From: Stagnihabitans lacustris
Lineage (GTDB): Bacteria; Pseudomonadota; Alphaproteobacteria; Rhodobacterales; Rhodobacteraceae
Direction of reading: 5' to 3'
NCBI RefSeq assembly: GCF_025950525.1
Contig: NZ_JAPDGS010000001.1
Span: forward strand, 372,001 to 436,000
Length of the DNA: 64,000 nt
In this document: positions 26,504 to 33,166 of the stretch, piece after piece
Layout of the letters: every line of letters begins with the position of its first letter
Position numbering within the stretch: the stretch's first letter is position 1
Position numbers and translations under genes: made by a program
Notes under the pieces: model-generated
What the model saw: only the letters and a program-made list of their open reading frames with translations
What the model was told of the DNA's origin: nothing
The model's database searches: none

Positions 26504-26845
26504 CCCCCGACGCCGTGGGGGTGCGGCGCGCGGCGCTCTGGCTGTGCCGCGCTTCTGGGGGCAGCATTTCTGGGGACTGCGCTTCTGGGGACCGCGTTTC
26601 CGGTCACGGCGGGCCGCTTGTCAGCGCTGTCGGGCGGTCTCCGACAGGGCTGCGACTTTTTCGGCGCGACACCCAAACAAAGCCGGGCTCCAATGCCGAG
26701 TGCCATCCAAGATCGGGGGGGCATCCAAGATCGGGAGGGTCGAGCCATCCCGCCCCGCCCCCGGATGCCCCGCCGTTGGTCCGACCGCCGCGTCGGCACG
26801 CCGCAGCGGTCGCGCTGACTTTGCCCCGGGAGCGCGGCGCTGATG

Positions 26846-26859
26846 CTGACACAGGTCAG
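26846..26859. promoter_or_regulatory. CTRAY-N4-RTYAG site 2
   Basis: CTGACACAGGTCAG is a perfect palindrome apart from its centre. It is centred 82 bp before the exported-protein gene at 26935. Confidence 0.6.
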
Positions 26860-26934
26860 CCCCAAGCCCTGCGACGCGGTCCAAGGTGACACAGGCGCCC
26901 GCCACAAAGGTGCGGCGCGATCTGGAGATCTGAC

Positions 26935-27471
26935 ATGCAACCTTTCCCCCGACCCCCCTTGTCCCGCCAGCCCTTGCCCCGCCGGATTGTGTCGCGCCTG
27001 ATCCTGCCCGCGCTTTTGATCGGCCTGGCTCTTCCGGCCATGGCCCGTGTCGACAAGATCGCCGGCATCGACGTGACCTTTGACCCCTCTGCCGTGACCA
27101 ATGCGGCGGCGGCCAAGCGGTTCACCCATATCGCCGATGACCTCAAGAACGCGATTGCGGGTCTTGTGGCCGACCGGCTGGGCGACGAGGGCGCGCGCAT
27201 CGGCATCGACATCTCGGAGGTCGAGTTGTCCAACAGCTTTACCGAGGCGACCGGGGCCGCCGATACCCGGCTGGAAGGCATCGTGGCGATCACCGATGCC
27301 CAGGACAATTCCAACTTTGCCGCCTATGTGCTGACGGTGAACATCGACCAGGCCCGCGGCTTTCTGCCCGAGACGGTCGACATGACGACCCTGACCGCCA
27401 GCGGGGATGCCTATTACCAGGCGATGATCATGGCCTTTGCCCGGTCGGTCGTGGACCGGCTTGACCTTTAG
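26935..27471 (+). CDS. Exported protein of unknown function
   Basis: This 178-residue protein has an Arg-rich N-terminus and hydrophobic signal sequence ending near PAMA. The mature domain has alternating strands and helices (DKIAGIDVTFDPSAVTNAAA, IGIDISEVELSNSF, YVLTVNIDQARGF). I recognise no named family. GGAG lies seven bases before the ATG. It probably acts in the periplasm as part of the stress island. A strong terminator follows. Confidence 0.82.
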   Translation: MQPFPRPPLSRQPLPRRIVSRLILPALLIGLALPAMARVDKIAGIDVTFDPSAVTNAAAAKRFTHIADDLKNAIAGLVADRLGDEGARIGIDISEVELSNSFTEATGAADTRLEGIVAITDAQDNSNFAAYVLTVNIDQARGFLPETVDMTTLTASGDAYYQAMIMAFARSVVDRLDL

Positions 27472-27493
27472 GCCCGCCACCAGGCCCCATGTG

Positions 27494-27530
27494 CCAAGAA
27501 GGCCGCCCTGCGGGGCGGCCTTCTCTTGGT
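27494..27530 (+). terminator. Rho-independent-type terminator
   Basis: An 11-bp perfect stem (GAAGGCCGCCC) with a TGCG loop is followed by TCTTGG, 26 bp after the exported-protein stop. The stem is strong, and the T-run is weak. Confidence 0.7.
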
Positions 27531-27597
27531 GATCGGTGCGGGGAAAAGACCGAACGGCAAAATGCGCAACAGGGCACCGAACGCCAATCTCGATGGA

Positions 27598-27777
27598 TCA
27601 GGACTTGCGGCCTGCAGCCCCCTTGGACCCGGTCTTGGAGCCGGTCTTGGCGCCCGGATGGCCCGCGGCCGAGGATTTGGGTTCAGGATGCAGCGCGGCC
27701 ATCACGCCCGTCTTGTCGGTCGAGGCCTTGGGGGCGGGGGTCTTGAGGCTGGGGGTCTTCTTGGGGGCTTTGGTCAT
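27598..27777 (-). CDS. Small lysine-rich basic protein
   Basis: This 59-residue protein begins MTKAPKKTPSLKTPAPKAS and contains KTGSKTGSKG. It is very rich in Lys, Pro, Ala, Thr and Ser and has no Cys or Trp. It has a good ribosome site (AGGAGAGCGTC before the ATG) and lies nine bases after the PRC-barrel gene on the same strand. The composition is like histone H1-tail or nucleoid-associated proteins, which suggests nucleic-acid binding; this is an inference from composition only. Confidence 0.7.
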   Translation of the reverse strand: MTKAPKKTPSLKTPAPKASTDKTGVMAALHPEPKSSAAGHPGAKTGSKTGSKGAAGRKS

Positions 27778-27786
27778 GACGCTCTC

Positions 27787-28083
27787 CTAGTGGCGATGTT
27801 CGGGAAGCGCATGAACCTGCGCCTTGGTCAGGCTGGTCAGCCCATGCACCTTGCCGTCGTCATCGCGCATGAAGGTCATGTCGCGGGTGTCCATCTGCAC
27901 CGACTTGGCGCCGATGCCCAGAAAACCGCCGACCTCGACGACGACCTTGGACTCCGGCCCCATGCCATGGACATGGGTGACTTGGCCGATCCGGTGATCC
28001 TCGTCGCCAAAGATGCGGGCGCCTTGCAGCGTCTCGGGGGTGAAGTCGATCGCATCAAGGACAACATTGCTTGCGTGATCCAT
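27787..28083 (-). CDS. PRC-barrel domain protein
   Basis: This 98-residue single PRC-barrel protein carries the strands ARIFGDEDHRIGQVTHVHGM and KVVVEVGGFLGIGAKSVQM, the usual pattern of the H-subunit/PRC family. Such small PRC proteins are frequent in alphaproteobacterial stress islands. GCAGGAG precedes the ATG at 28083. It is in line with the Lys-rich gene downstream and the 28-residue ORF upstream. Confidence 0.88.
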   Translation of the reverse strand: MDHASNVVLDAIDFTPETLQGARIFGDEDHRIGQVTHVHGMGPESKVVVEVGGFLGIGAKSVQMDTRDMTFMRDDDGKVHGLTSLTKAQVHALPEHRH

Positions 28084-28120
28084 CGGGGTCTCCTGCGGTT
28101 GGGGCAAATCGCTCTGCCCT

Positions 28121-28187
28121 GGGTATGGGGGCCTGGGTATGGGGGCCGGGGTAGGGGGCGCGGGTAGGGGGCCGGGGTATGGGAGCT
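28121..28187. repeat. Five-unit G-rich tandem repeat (potential G-quadruplex)
   Basis: Five units of 13-14 bp (GGGTATGGGGGCC/GGGTAGGGGGCCG type) lie between the PRC-barrel gene and the 28-residue ORF. The + strand carries at least ten G-runs of three or more. The minus-strand transcript of the stress operon would carry the C-rich version. Confidence 0.9.
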
Positions 28188-28188
28188 G

Positions 28189-28275
28189 TCAGACCAGGGC
28201 GGCCTTGACCTGGGCCATCTTATCCCTGGGGCCGGGGGAGCCGTCTGGGCTGCGGTGGGCCTGGGAACTGGGCAT
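28189..28275 (-). CDS. Putative 28-residue ORF
   Basis: The short ORF begins MPSSQAHRSPDGSPG and ends KMAQVKAALV, with a strong AAGGAGAACGTC before its ATG. It is downstream of palindromic site 3 and upstream of the PRC-barrel gene. It may be a true microprotein or a leader peptide. There is no other evidence than the ribosome site and position. Confidence 0.4.
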   Translation of the reverse strand: MPSSQAHRSPDGSPGPRDKMAQVKAALV

Positions 28276-28375
28276 GACGTTCTCCTTGAACGAGGGCCTG
28301 CGACCACTGGATTTGGGCCAATGGATTGGATCGGCGCCCCTGGGGCAATCATCGCAGGGCATTGGCTGCCCTGCG

Positions 28376-28389
28376 CTGACCCTGGTTAG
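28376..28389. promoter_or_regulatory. CTRAY-N4-RTYAG site 3
   Basis: CTGACCCTGGTTAG lies inside a longer dyad GCGCTGACCCTGGTTAGCGC. It overlaps the stop of the holin-like gene and is centred 107 bp before the 28-residue ORF that leads the PRC-barrel genes. Confidence 0.5.
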
Positions 28390-28646
28390 CGCCGCCGCAA
28401 GATCCCGCGCAGGGCAAGCACGGCCAAAAGCGTGACCAGCTCGGCGCCCGCAGGTCTTGGCGTGGGACGGGGCTGCAAGGCCTGGACCAGGGCCACCACC
28501 GCAAGGCAAAGCCCGCCCAACAGCGCAAAGGCCGCCACCGGCCCGATCAACCGGGACAGGCCAAGCAGCAGCGCCACGGCGATCAGACCCGCCCCAAGGC
28601 TTGCCAAGGCCGCCAGCGCCAGCGCCCGACCGATCCGCCCTTGCAT
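28386..28646 (-). CDS. Holin-superfamily-III/YqjE-like membrane protein
   Basis: This 86-residue protein has two hydrophobic helices (ALASLGAGLIAVALLLGL and AFALLGGLCLAVVALVQA) and a basic C-terminus (RGILRRR), the layout of the YqjE/phage-holin-superfamily-III group. The family name is historical: there are no phage genes here, and the gene follows a YqjD-like gene by five bases, as in the enterobacterial yqjD-yqjE pair. It is an inner-membrane stress protein. Confidence 0.82.
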   Translation of the reverse strand: MQGRIGRALALAALASLGAGLIAVALLLGLSRLIGPVAAFALLGGLCLAVVALVQALQPRPTPRPAGAELVTLLAVLALRGILRRR

Positions 28647-28651
28647 CGGCG

Positions 28652-28951
28652 CTATTTCCGCGCCAGGGCGCCCAGCAACAGCCCGACCCCCGTCGCCAGA
28701 CCCAGCGCCACATAGGGATTTGCCGCCACCGCCCGCTCGATCGCCATATCCGCGTCATGGCCCTTGCCGCCCAGATAGCGGGCGGCGTCGGTCACGCTGG
28801 CCTCGACATCCTGCACCACGGCCTTGCCACTCCCCAGCGCCGCCTTCTGCACCGCTTCGGCCAGGTGCACGAGGTCGCCGCGCAACGCCGACATCTGCGC
28901 CACCAGCGCCTCGTAGTCGGCCGCGGTCTTGGTCATGGGATCTTGTGCCAT
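28652..28951 (-). CDS. ElaB/YqjD (DUF883)-type membrane-anchored protein
   Basis: This 99-residue protein has a long N-terminal helical region with periodic charges and a C-terminal GxxxG membrane helix (VALGLATGVGLLLGALARK). YqjD-family proteins anchor ribosomes at the membrane in stationary phase in E. coli. AAAGGAG precedes the ATG. A CTAAC-N4-GTCAG site is centred 82 bp upstream of the start. Confidence 0.85.
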   Translation of the reverse strand: MAQDPMTKTAADYEALVAQMSALRGDLVHLAEAVQKAALGSGKAVVQDVEASVTDAARYLGGKGHDADMAIERAVAANPYVALGLATGVGLLLGALARK

Positions 28952-29026
28952 GGAAGGCTCCTTTCAACTGCCACGCGCCTGATGGCGGGGCCTTTTCATC
29001 CTGCGCCGGACGGAAGGCCCCGCGCA

Positions 29027-29040
29027 CTAACACCGGTCAG
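29027..29040. promoter_or_regulatory. CTRAY-N4-RTYAG site 4
   Basis: CTAACACCGGTCAG is centred 82 bp before the YqjD-like gene start. This spacing matches sites 1 and 2 to within about a base. Confidence 0.6.
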
Positions 29041-29126
29041 TGGGGCATCCGGCGCGCGGGCCAAATGCTCACCGCCCGCCCTGGCAGGACCAGAGCGGGC
29101 GGGGCGGTCCAGCATCGGAGAGGGAA

Positions 29127-29378
29127 TCAGCCGATGCGGATGGGCAATGGATTGTGCGCCTGGGACGCCCGTTTCTCGGCGTTGCGGCGTCTTTCGCGGG
29201 ACCTTTCAACGGCCAGAAACTGACCGAGGGAGGCGGGAACCTCGCCGCCCAGGGCCGGGATTTCCACATCGAAGGGGACAAAGGCCAGTTGGCCGCTGTC
29301 CTTGGCCATCAGGGCGCGGCGGCGATTGAATTTCGCCGCAAGCGATGGGGCCGCAAAGGTTGGGGGCGATGGCTTCAT
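29127..29378 (-). CDS. Small hypothetical basic protein
   Basis: This 83-residue ORF (MKPSPPTFAAPSLAAKFNRR...) has LGQFLAVERSRERRRNAEKR near its end, so it is strongly basic, with no membrane helix. GGAAAGACGCC precedes the ATG at 29378; an ATG five codons earlier is possible. It diverges from the OmpA-like lipoprotein gene, with a palindromic site for each gene in the gap, which supports it being real. Confidence 0.5.
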   Translation of the reverse strand: MKPSPPTFAAPSLAAKFNRRRALMAKDSGQLAFVPFDVEIPALGGEVPASLGQFLAVERSRERRRNAEKRASQAHNPLPIRIG

Positions 29379-29429
29379 GGCGTCTTTCCGGAACATGAGC
29401 CACCTTGCCACGACAGGCGACGGGCCGGG

Positions 29430-29443
29430 CTGATCAAGGTTAG
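29430..29443. promoter_or_regulatory. CTRAY-N4-RTYAG site 5
   Basis: CTGATCAAGGTTAG is centred 58 bp before the 83-residue minus-strand ORF and 25 bp from site 6. Confidence 0.45.
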
Positions 29444-29468
29444 GCCGGGCCACGATCTTTGCGTCCGG

Positions 29469-29482
29469 CTGATGCAGATCAG
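29469..29482. promoter_or_regulatory. CTRAY-N4-RTYAG site 6
   Basis: CTGATGCAGATCAG has perfect arms and is centred 77 bp before the OmpA-like lipoprotein gene. It resembles the Fnr/FixK box TTGAT-N4-ATCAA, but with C and G at the outer positions. Confidence 0.65.
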
Positions 29483-29552
29483 GACGACCGAGGCCGGGGC
29501 GGCGCATGCAGGGTCTCGCCCCAGGCCCTGCGGCGCAAAGGAAAGCCCCATC

Positions 29553-30191
29553 ATGACCCTCTTTCGCCCCGTCCTTCCCTGCCTGATCCTGGGCCTTGCC
29601 CTTGCGGGCTGCACCGACCCCTATGGCAACCCCAACCGCCCGGCCAATGGCGCGCTGATCGGAGGCGCCACGGGGGCGGTTCTGGGCGGTGCGGTGGGCC
29701 ATGGCACCCGCGGCGCGCTGATCGGCGGCGCTTTGGGCGCGGCGGTCGGCGGCGCCATCGGCACCGACCTTGCCCGTCAGGAGGCCGAGTTGAACGCAGG
29801 CCTTGGCGGATCGGGCATCCGCGTTGTCAACACCGGCAGCGCGCTGCAAATGACCCTGCCCGAGGACGTTACCTTTGCCACCGGGTCCTCAGCCGTCAAC
29901 ACCGGCTTTCGCCCCGCGCTGCAAAGCCTGGCCGACAGCCTGACGCGTTACCCGAATTCGACCGTTGTTGTTGCGGGCCATACCGACACCGTGGGCGGCG
30001 CGGCCTATAACCGCCAGCTGTCGCAGGACCGCGCCCTGGCCGTGGCACAGATCCTTGTGGCTTATGGTGTCAGCGCCGGGCGGATCACGGCGGCGGGCTA
30101 TGGCTATGACCAGCCCATCGCGTCGAATGGCTCTGCCGCGGGCCGGGCGCAAAACCGTCGCGTCGAAATCGTGATCACCCCCACCCGCTAG
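29553..30191 (+). CDS. OmpA-family lipoprotein with glycine zipper (YiaD-like)
   Basis: This 212-residue protein has the lipobox LALAGC near residue 20, then a glycine-zipper region (GALIGGATGAVLGGAVGHG) and a C-terminal OmpA peptidoglycan-binding domain (VVVAGHTDTVGGAAYN, NRRVEIVI). It should be anchored in the outer membrane and bind peptidoglycan. AAAGGAAAG precedes the ATG. It runs convergently into the Crp/Fnr gene with a four-base overlap of stops. Confidence 0.93.
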   Translation: MTLFRPVLPCLILGLALAGCTDPYGNPNRPANGALIGGATGAVLGGAVGHGTRGALIGGALGAAVGGAIGTDLARQEAELNAGLGGSGIRVVNTGSALQMTLPEDVTFATGSSAVNTGFRPALQSLADSLTRYPNSTVVVAGHTDTVGGAAYNRQLSQDRALAVAQILVAYGVSAGRITAAGYGYDQPIASNGSAAGRAQNRRVEIVITPTR

Positions 30192-30937
30192 ATCAACAGC
30201 GGGCCGTCATGGTCGAGGTAAGCGCGGTCAAAGCTCGCTGCCTCGACCAGGCCGTCGTAATCGTCGAATGTGACCTGGCCCTTTTGAAAGGTCACAAGCC
30301 CCTCTTCGCGCAGCTCGCGCAGGACGCGGTTGACATGGACCGCGCTTAACCCCAGCGCATCGGCCAGCAGATATTGCGACAGGGGGCAGGCAAAGCCCTT
30401 TCGGTCGGCCATGCCCACCAGCCGCAGCCTTGCGTTCAGCTCCAGCAGGAAATGCGCCATCCGCTCGGCCGCCGACCTGCGGCCCAGGTCGACCAGGTGT
30501 TCGACCACCATCGCCTCGTCGCGCGACGCCGCCCAAAGCACCGCCGCCGCCAACCGGGGCGTCGAGGCAAACACCGACAAAAGGTCGCGCTGCGTGACCT
30601 CCGAGGCCTGGACCGGGGTGATCGGTTCCACATTGTGATCCGAGGTGCGAAACAGCACCGAGCGCAGGCCCAGAAAGTCGCCGGGCAGTTGGAAATCGAC
30701 GATTTGCCGCGTGCCGCCGGGCAGGATCTTGTAGGAACAGGCCCAGCCCGAGGCCAGGACAAAGGCCACCTGATCGGTCTGGCCCTGATAGATCATCTCG
30801 GAGCCTACGGCGAACTTGCGCCGCCTGCGGTGCAGGTCGGACACCGCCAGCAGGTCAGCGGGCGCCAGGCGCACGAAGGCTGACAGTTTGCGGGCCAGGG
30901 GACTGTCCTGCAACGTCAGGATCGCGGGGTCGGTCAT
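30188..30937 (-). CDS. Crp/Fnr-family regulator of the stress island
   Basis: This 249-residue protein has a cNMP-binding-like barrel (FAVGSEMIYQGQTDQVAFVL, ROIVDF-like strand RQIVDFQLPGDFLGL) and a helix-turn-helix (LADALGLSAVHVNRVLREL, about 193-211). There are no clustered cysteines, so an Fnr-type iron-sulfur sensor is unlikely. The recognition helix VHVNR differs from classical Fnr and is shared with the regulator at 9324. Site 7 lies 74 bp before its own start, so autoregulation is likely, and it is the best candidate to bind all seven palindromes. Confidence 0.9.
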   Translation of the reverse strand: MTDPAILTLQDSPLARKLSAFVRLAPADLLAVSDLHRRRRKFAVGSEMIYQGQTDQVAFVLASGWACSYKILPGGTRQIVDFQLPGDFLGLRSVLFRTSDHNVEPITPVQASEVTQRDLLSVFASTPRLAAAVLWAASRDEAMVVEHLVDLGRRSAAERMAHFLLELNARLRLVGMADRKGFACPLSQYLLADALGLSAVHVNRVLRELREEGLVTFQKGQVTFDDYDGLVEAASFDRAYLDHDGPLLI

Positions 30938-31004
30938 GGCCTATCCTTCGGGGTCAGACACTTCTGCTTGCCCTGTCACTTTCATCACATGCGCGGGCGG
31001 GATG

Positions 31005-31018
31005 CTGATCCAAATCAG
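31005..31018. promoter_or_regulatory. CTRAY-N4-RTYAG site 7
   Basis: CTGATCCAAATCAG has perfect arms. It lies between the divergent Crp/Fnr gene (centre 74 bp before its start) and the small-gene operon beginning at 31108 (centre 96 bp before its start). Confidence 0.65.
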
Positions 31019-31107
31019 CCCGGGGGATGAATTTCCTGCGACCATGACGCAAGGCGCCCGCAAATCGCCCGGCGCCAGGCCGCATCGCGGCAGAAAGTCG
31101 AAAGCCC

Positions 31108-31359
31108 ATGAGCCCGGACCCATTGAAAAGCGCCGATCCAAGCGATGTCGCAGGCCATGCGGCGCTTGCAATCTGCGAGTCGCTGCTTTTGGCGCTGAAT
31201 GACCGCAAGATCCTGCCGGAACACGAAATCATCGGCATCCTGCGCGATGCCGCCGCAGCCCATTCCAATGCCCCCGATGCCGAAGACCCGCTTCATGCGG
31301 GCGTGGCGCGGCTGATCAACCGGATCATTGACGACGGAAACTCGGTCCGCCGCCGCTAA
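31108..31359 (+). CDS. Small hypothetical protein
   Basis: This 83-residue cytosolic helical protein has the segment ICESLLLALNDRKILPEHEI and an Arg-rich end. It looks like a small conserved alphaproteobacterial protein, but I cannot name a family. It is the first of four small genes read together from 31108 to 32281, downstream of palindromic site 7. Confidence 0.75.
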   Translation: MSPDPLKSADPSDVAGHAALAICESLLLALNDRKILPEHEIIGILRDAAAAHSNAPDAEDPLHAGVARLINRIIDDGNSVRRR

Positions 31360-31380
31360 AACCCGAAGGAGGGTCTGTCC

Positions 31381-31647
31381 ATGTCGCTTTCCTCGATCCA
31401 GCATGTGAAATTTGCCCATCCGTTCCATCTGCCGGGCCATCCGCAGATCTTTGACCCCGGCTCCTATCGCGTGCTGGTCGAGGATGAACAGCTCCATGGG
31501 CTGAGTTTCGAGGCCCTGCGGCGCATATCGACCCATCTGATGATCGAGGGCCATGGCGCCCATCCCGGCCGCACCGAACTGCATGCGACGACCCCCGAGG
31601 ACCTGGCCGCTGCCCTGCACAGCGACCAGACCCCGGCGGCACCCTGA
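31381..31647 (+). CDS. Small hypothetical protein
   Basis: This is an 88-residue protein with a beta-rich start (HVKFAHPFHLPGHPQIFDPG), a His-rich middle and no membrane segment. A strong AAGGAGG site precedes the ATG, and the gap to the previous gene is 21 bp. Function is unknown. Confidence 0.75.
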   Translation: MSLSSIQHVKFAHPFHLPGHPQIFDPGSYRVLVEDEQLHGLSFEALRRISTHLMIEGHGAHPGRTELHATTPEDLAAALHSDQTPAAP

Positions 31648-31658
31648 AAGGACAAAAG

Positions 31659-32009
31659 ATGAGCATTTCGGATTGGGCCGCGCCTGCGGCCTGGGGCGTG
31701 GCGGTGGGGGCGGTGGCTCTGGCCGTTGCGGGGTTCACCTGGGGCGGTTGGGTGACGGGCGCGACCGCAACGCGGCGTGCCGATGCCCAAGCGACCGAGG
31801 CCGTGGCCGCGGCCCTGGTGCCGCTGTGCCTGGACCGCGCGCGGCTGGACCCTGCGGCGGTCCTCAAGCGCGCCGGGCTGCAGGCTGCCAAATCCTATGA
31901 GCGCCAGGCCCTGTTGGAAAAGACCGGTTGGGCCACGCCGCCCGGCGCCACCGCCCCGGATGCGACGCTGGCGCGCGCTTGCCTGCCCGGGTTGGAGCTT
32001 GCGCCATGA
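31659..32009 (+). CDS. Small membrane-anchored hypothetical protein
   Basis: This 116-residue protein has one N-terminal hydrophobic helix (AAWGVAVGAVALAVAGFTWG) followed by a soluble, mostly helical part containing VPLCLDRARLDP and a second Cys near the end (LARACLPG). The two cysteines could form a disulfide if the domain is periplasmic. It starts 11 bp after the previous gene and overlaps the next by ATGA. Confidence 0.75.
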   Translation: MSISDWAAPAAWGVAVGAVALAVAGFTWGGWVTGATATRRADAQATEAVAAALVPLCLDRARLDPAAVLKRAGLQAAKSYERQALLEKTGWATPPGATAPDATLARACLPGLELAP

Positions 32010-32281
32010 CGCCGCCGCGCAAGCCCCTTGCGCCAAGCCCTGCGCGGCCAGGTCCCGGTTCGGGGAAGGCCGAGACAGACCGCGTCGAGACGGGGGCGGT
32101 CAATATGCCCGCCGCCTTGACGCCAGGCCGGGGCGACGTGCCGGGCGAAAGGCTTTGCCTGAAATGCGCCAAGCCCTTTGCCAGCGCAGGTTTTTCCGAA
32201 CGCATCTGCCCGCATTGCAAGGGCCTGAAGCTGTGGCGCGACGCCGCCCCGGCCAGGGCCAGCTTCATGCGCCAGGGCTAG
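32006..32281 (+). CDS. Small zinc-ribbon protein
   Basis: This 91-residue protein has a disordered Pro-rich N-terminus and a C-terminal C-x2-C/C-x2-C zinc ribbon (CLKCAKPFASAGFSERICPH and the following C). It starts within the stop of the preceding gene (ATGA at 32006). Such mini-ribbons usually bind nucleic acid or protein partners; no specific family is assigned. Confidence 0.75.
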   Translation: MTPPRKPLAPSPARPGPGSGKAETDRVETGAVNMPAALTPGRGDVPGERLCLKCAKPFASAGFSERICPHCKGLKLWRDAAPARASFMRQG

Positions 32282-32285
32282 GTCC

Positions 32286-32418
32286 AGGGCCCGCCAGATG
32301 TGCGCCATATCATAGCTTGGCGGCCCGATTGGCCGCAGAACCGCGCGCCATCAGACCTTGAGGCGGTTCCAACTGATGGATGTCATGCGGCTGACCGGTC
32401 CCGAGGGCCCGCCAGATG
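32286..32418. repeat. 15-bp direct repeat pair
   Basis: AGGGCCCGCCAGATG occurs at 32286-32300 and again at 32404-32418 in the 250-bp gap after the zinc-ribbon gene. No other feature was seen in that gap. Confidence 0.6.
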
Positions 32419-32533
32419 GCGCCGATCAAGGGGGAAGCATGCCGCAGCCCTGTGATGGCCCAAGGGCAAGCTCGCCTTTTTCACGCCAGGATTTCAGACC
32501 AGGCTGAACAAAAGCGCAGCAGGGCAGGGCAGG

Positions 32534-33166
32534 ATGGAAGGTCGAGAGGTTTGGGATGCAAGGATCAGCGCAGCCGCCGGGCGATTGAATTTCGTCGAAG
32601 GCTACAAGATCCTGTATGTCCCATGGAGGACGATCGGCCGCAGCGACACGGTTTTCCTGTCGCTCAATCCGGGCGCGCCGCCGGATGGGGCCGAATTGTG
32701 CACCGTGTCGGATGAACGGGGCAACTCATACGAAGTCGAGCAGGCCGTTACCGCCTCGCCGATCACAGCGCAGTTTCTGGCGCTTGCCGCGTTGCTGGGG
32801 CTTCGGCCCGGGGATATTCTGACCGGAACCGTCGCCCGCTTTCGCAGCCCCCGTTGGCGCGACCTGACGCTTGTCCAGCGGCGCGCGGCGCCGGACCTTG
32901 GCAAAGAGTTCTGGCGGCAGGTTTTCGCGGCACGGACTCCGCGCCGGGTGATCGCCTGCTGCCCCGAGGCCGCAAAGATCGCAACCGACCTTTTGCAAGC
33001 CAGGCCCGAGCTGACGATCCGGTCGGGATGGGGGGATACCTCGCTCTACCGCTATCGCGCCGAGGCTGGCCCGATTGTCGCGCAGATACCGCATCTGTCC
33101 ACCTTCAAGCTTTTAAGCCGACCCGAATGTCTTGGCCCGTTGCGCACCCTTCTTGACCTGGGGTGA
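32534..33166 (+). CDS. Hypothetical protein, possibly uracil-DNA-glycosylase-like fold
   Basis: This 210-residue cytosolic protein is of uncertain family. The segment VFLSLNPGAPPDG early on and PHLSTFKLLSR near the C-terminus recall motif 1 and the late H-x-S/T motif of the uracil-DNA-glycosylase superfamily, and a central VIACCPEAAKI strand fits an alpha/beta fold. The match is by eye and weak. The ATG at 32534 is plausible but has no strong ribosome site. It stands alone. Confidence 0.65.
   Translation: MEGREVWDARISAAAGRLNFVEGYKILYVPWRTIGRSDTVFLSLNPGAPPDGAELCTVSDERGNSYEVEQAVTASPITAQFLALAALLGLRPGDILTGTVARFRSPRWRDLTLVQRRAAPDLGKEFWRQVFAARTPRRVIACCPEAAKIATDLLQARPELTIRSGWGDTSLYRYRAEAGPIVAQIPHLSTFKLLSRPECLGPLRTLLDLG

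Larger units (their letters stand above)
26414..26934. other. 521-bp divergent intergenic region with two palindromic sites
   Basis: No convincing gene was found. The stretch holds the regulatory-like sites at 26490 and 26846, and between them imperfect tandem strings around GCGCTTCTGGGG (26550-26610) and a doubled CATCCAAGATCGGG (26705-26735). These look like local duplication or decay. Confidence 0.6.

Noticed and set aside
28121-28187. A CRISPR array
   Set aside because: Units are 13-14 bp, continuous and without spacers.
28386-28646. A prophage holin
   Set aside because: There are no other phage genes; the pairing with a YqjD-like gene fits the chromosomal yqjD-yqjE type.
29469-31018. 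Calling the palindromes standard Fnr boxes
   Set aside because: The outer bases are C and G instead of T and A, and the nearby regulators lack Fnr cysteines and the E-x2-SR recognition residues.
25471-31107. EcfG-type promoters (GGAAC-N16/17-CGTT) for the stress island
   Set aside because: I looked upstream of the main genes and saw no convincing pair of elements, despite the ECF sigma gene beside the island.
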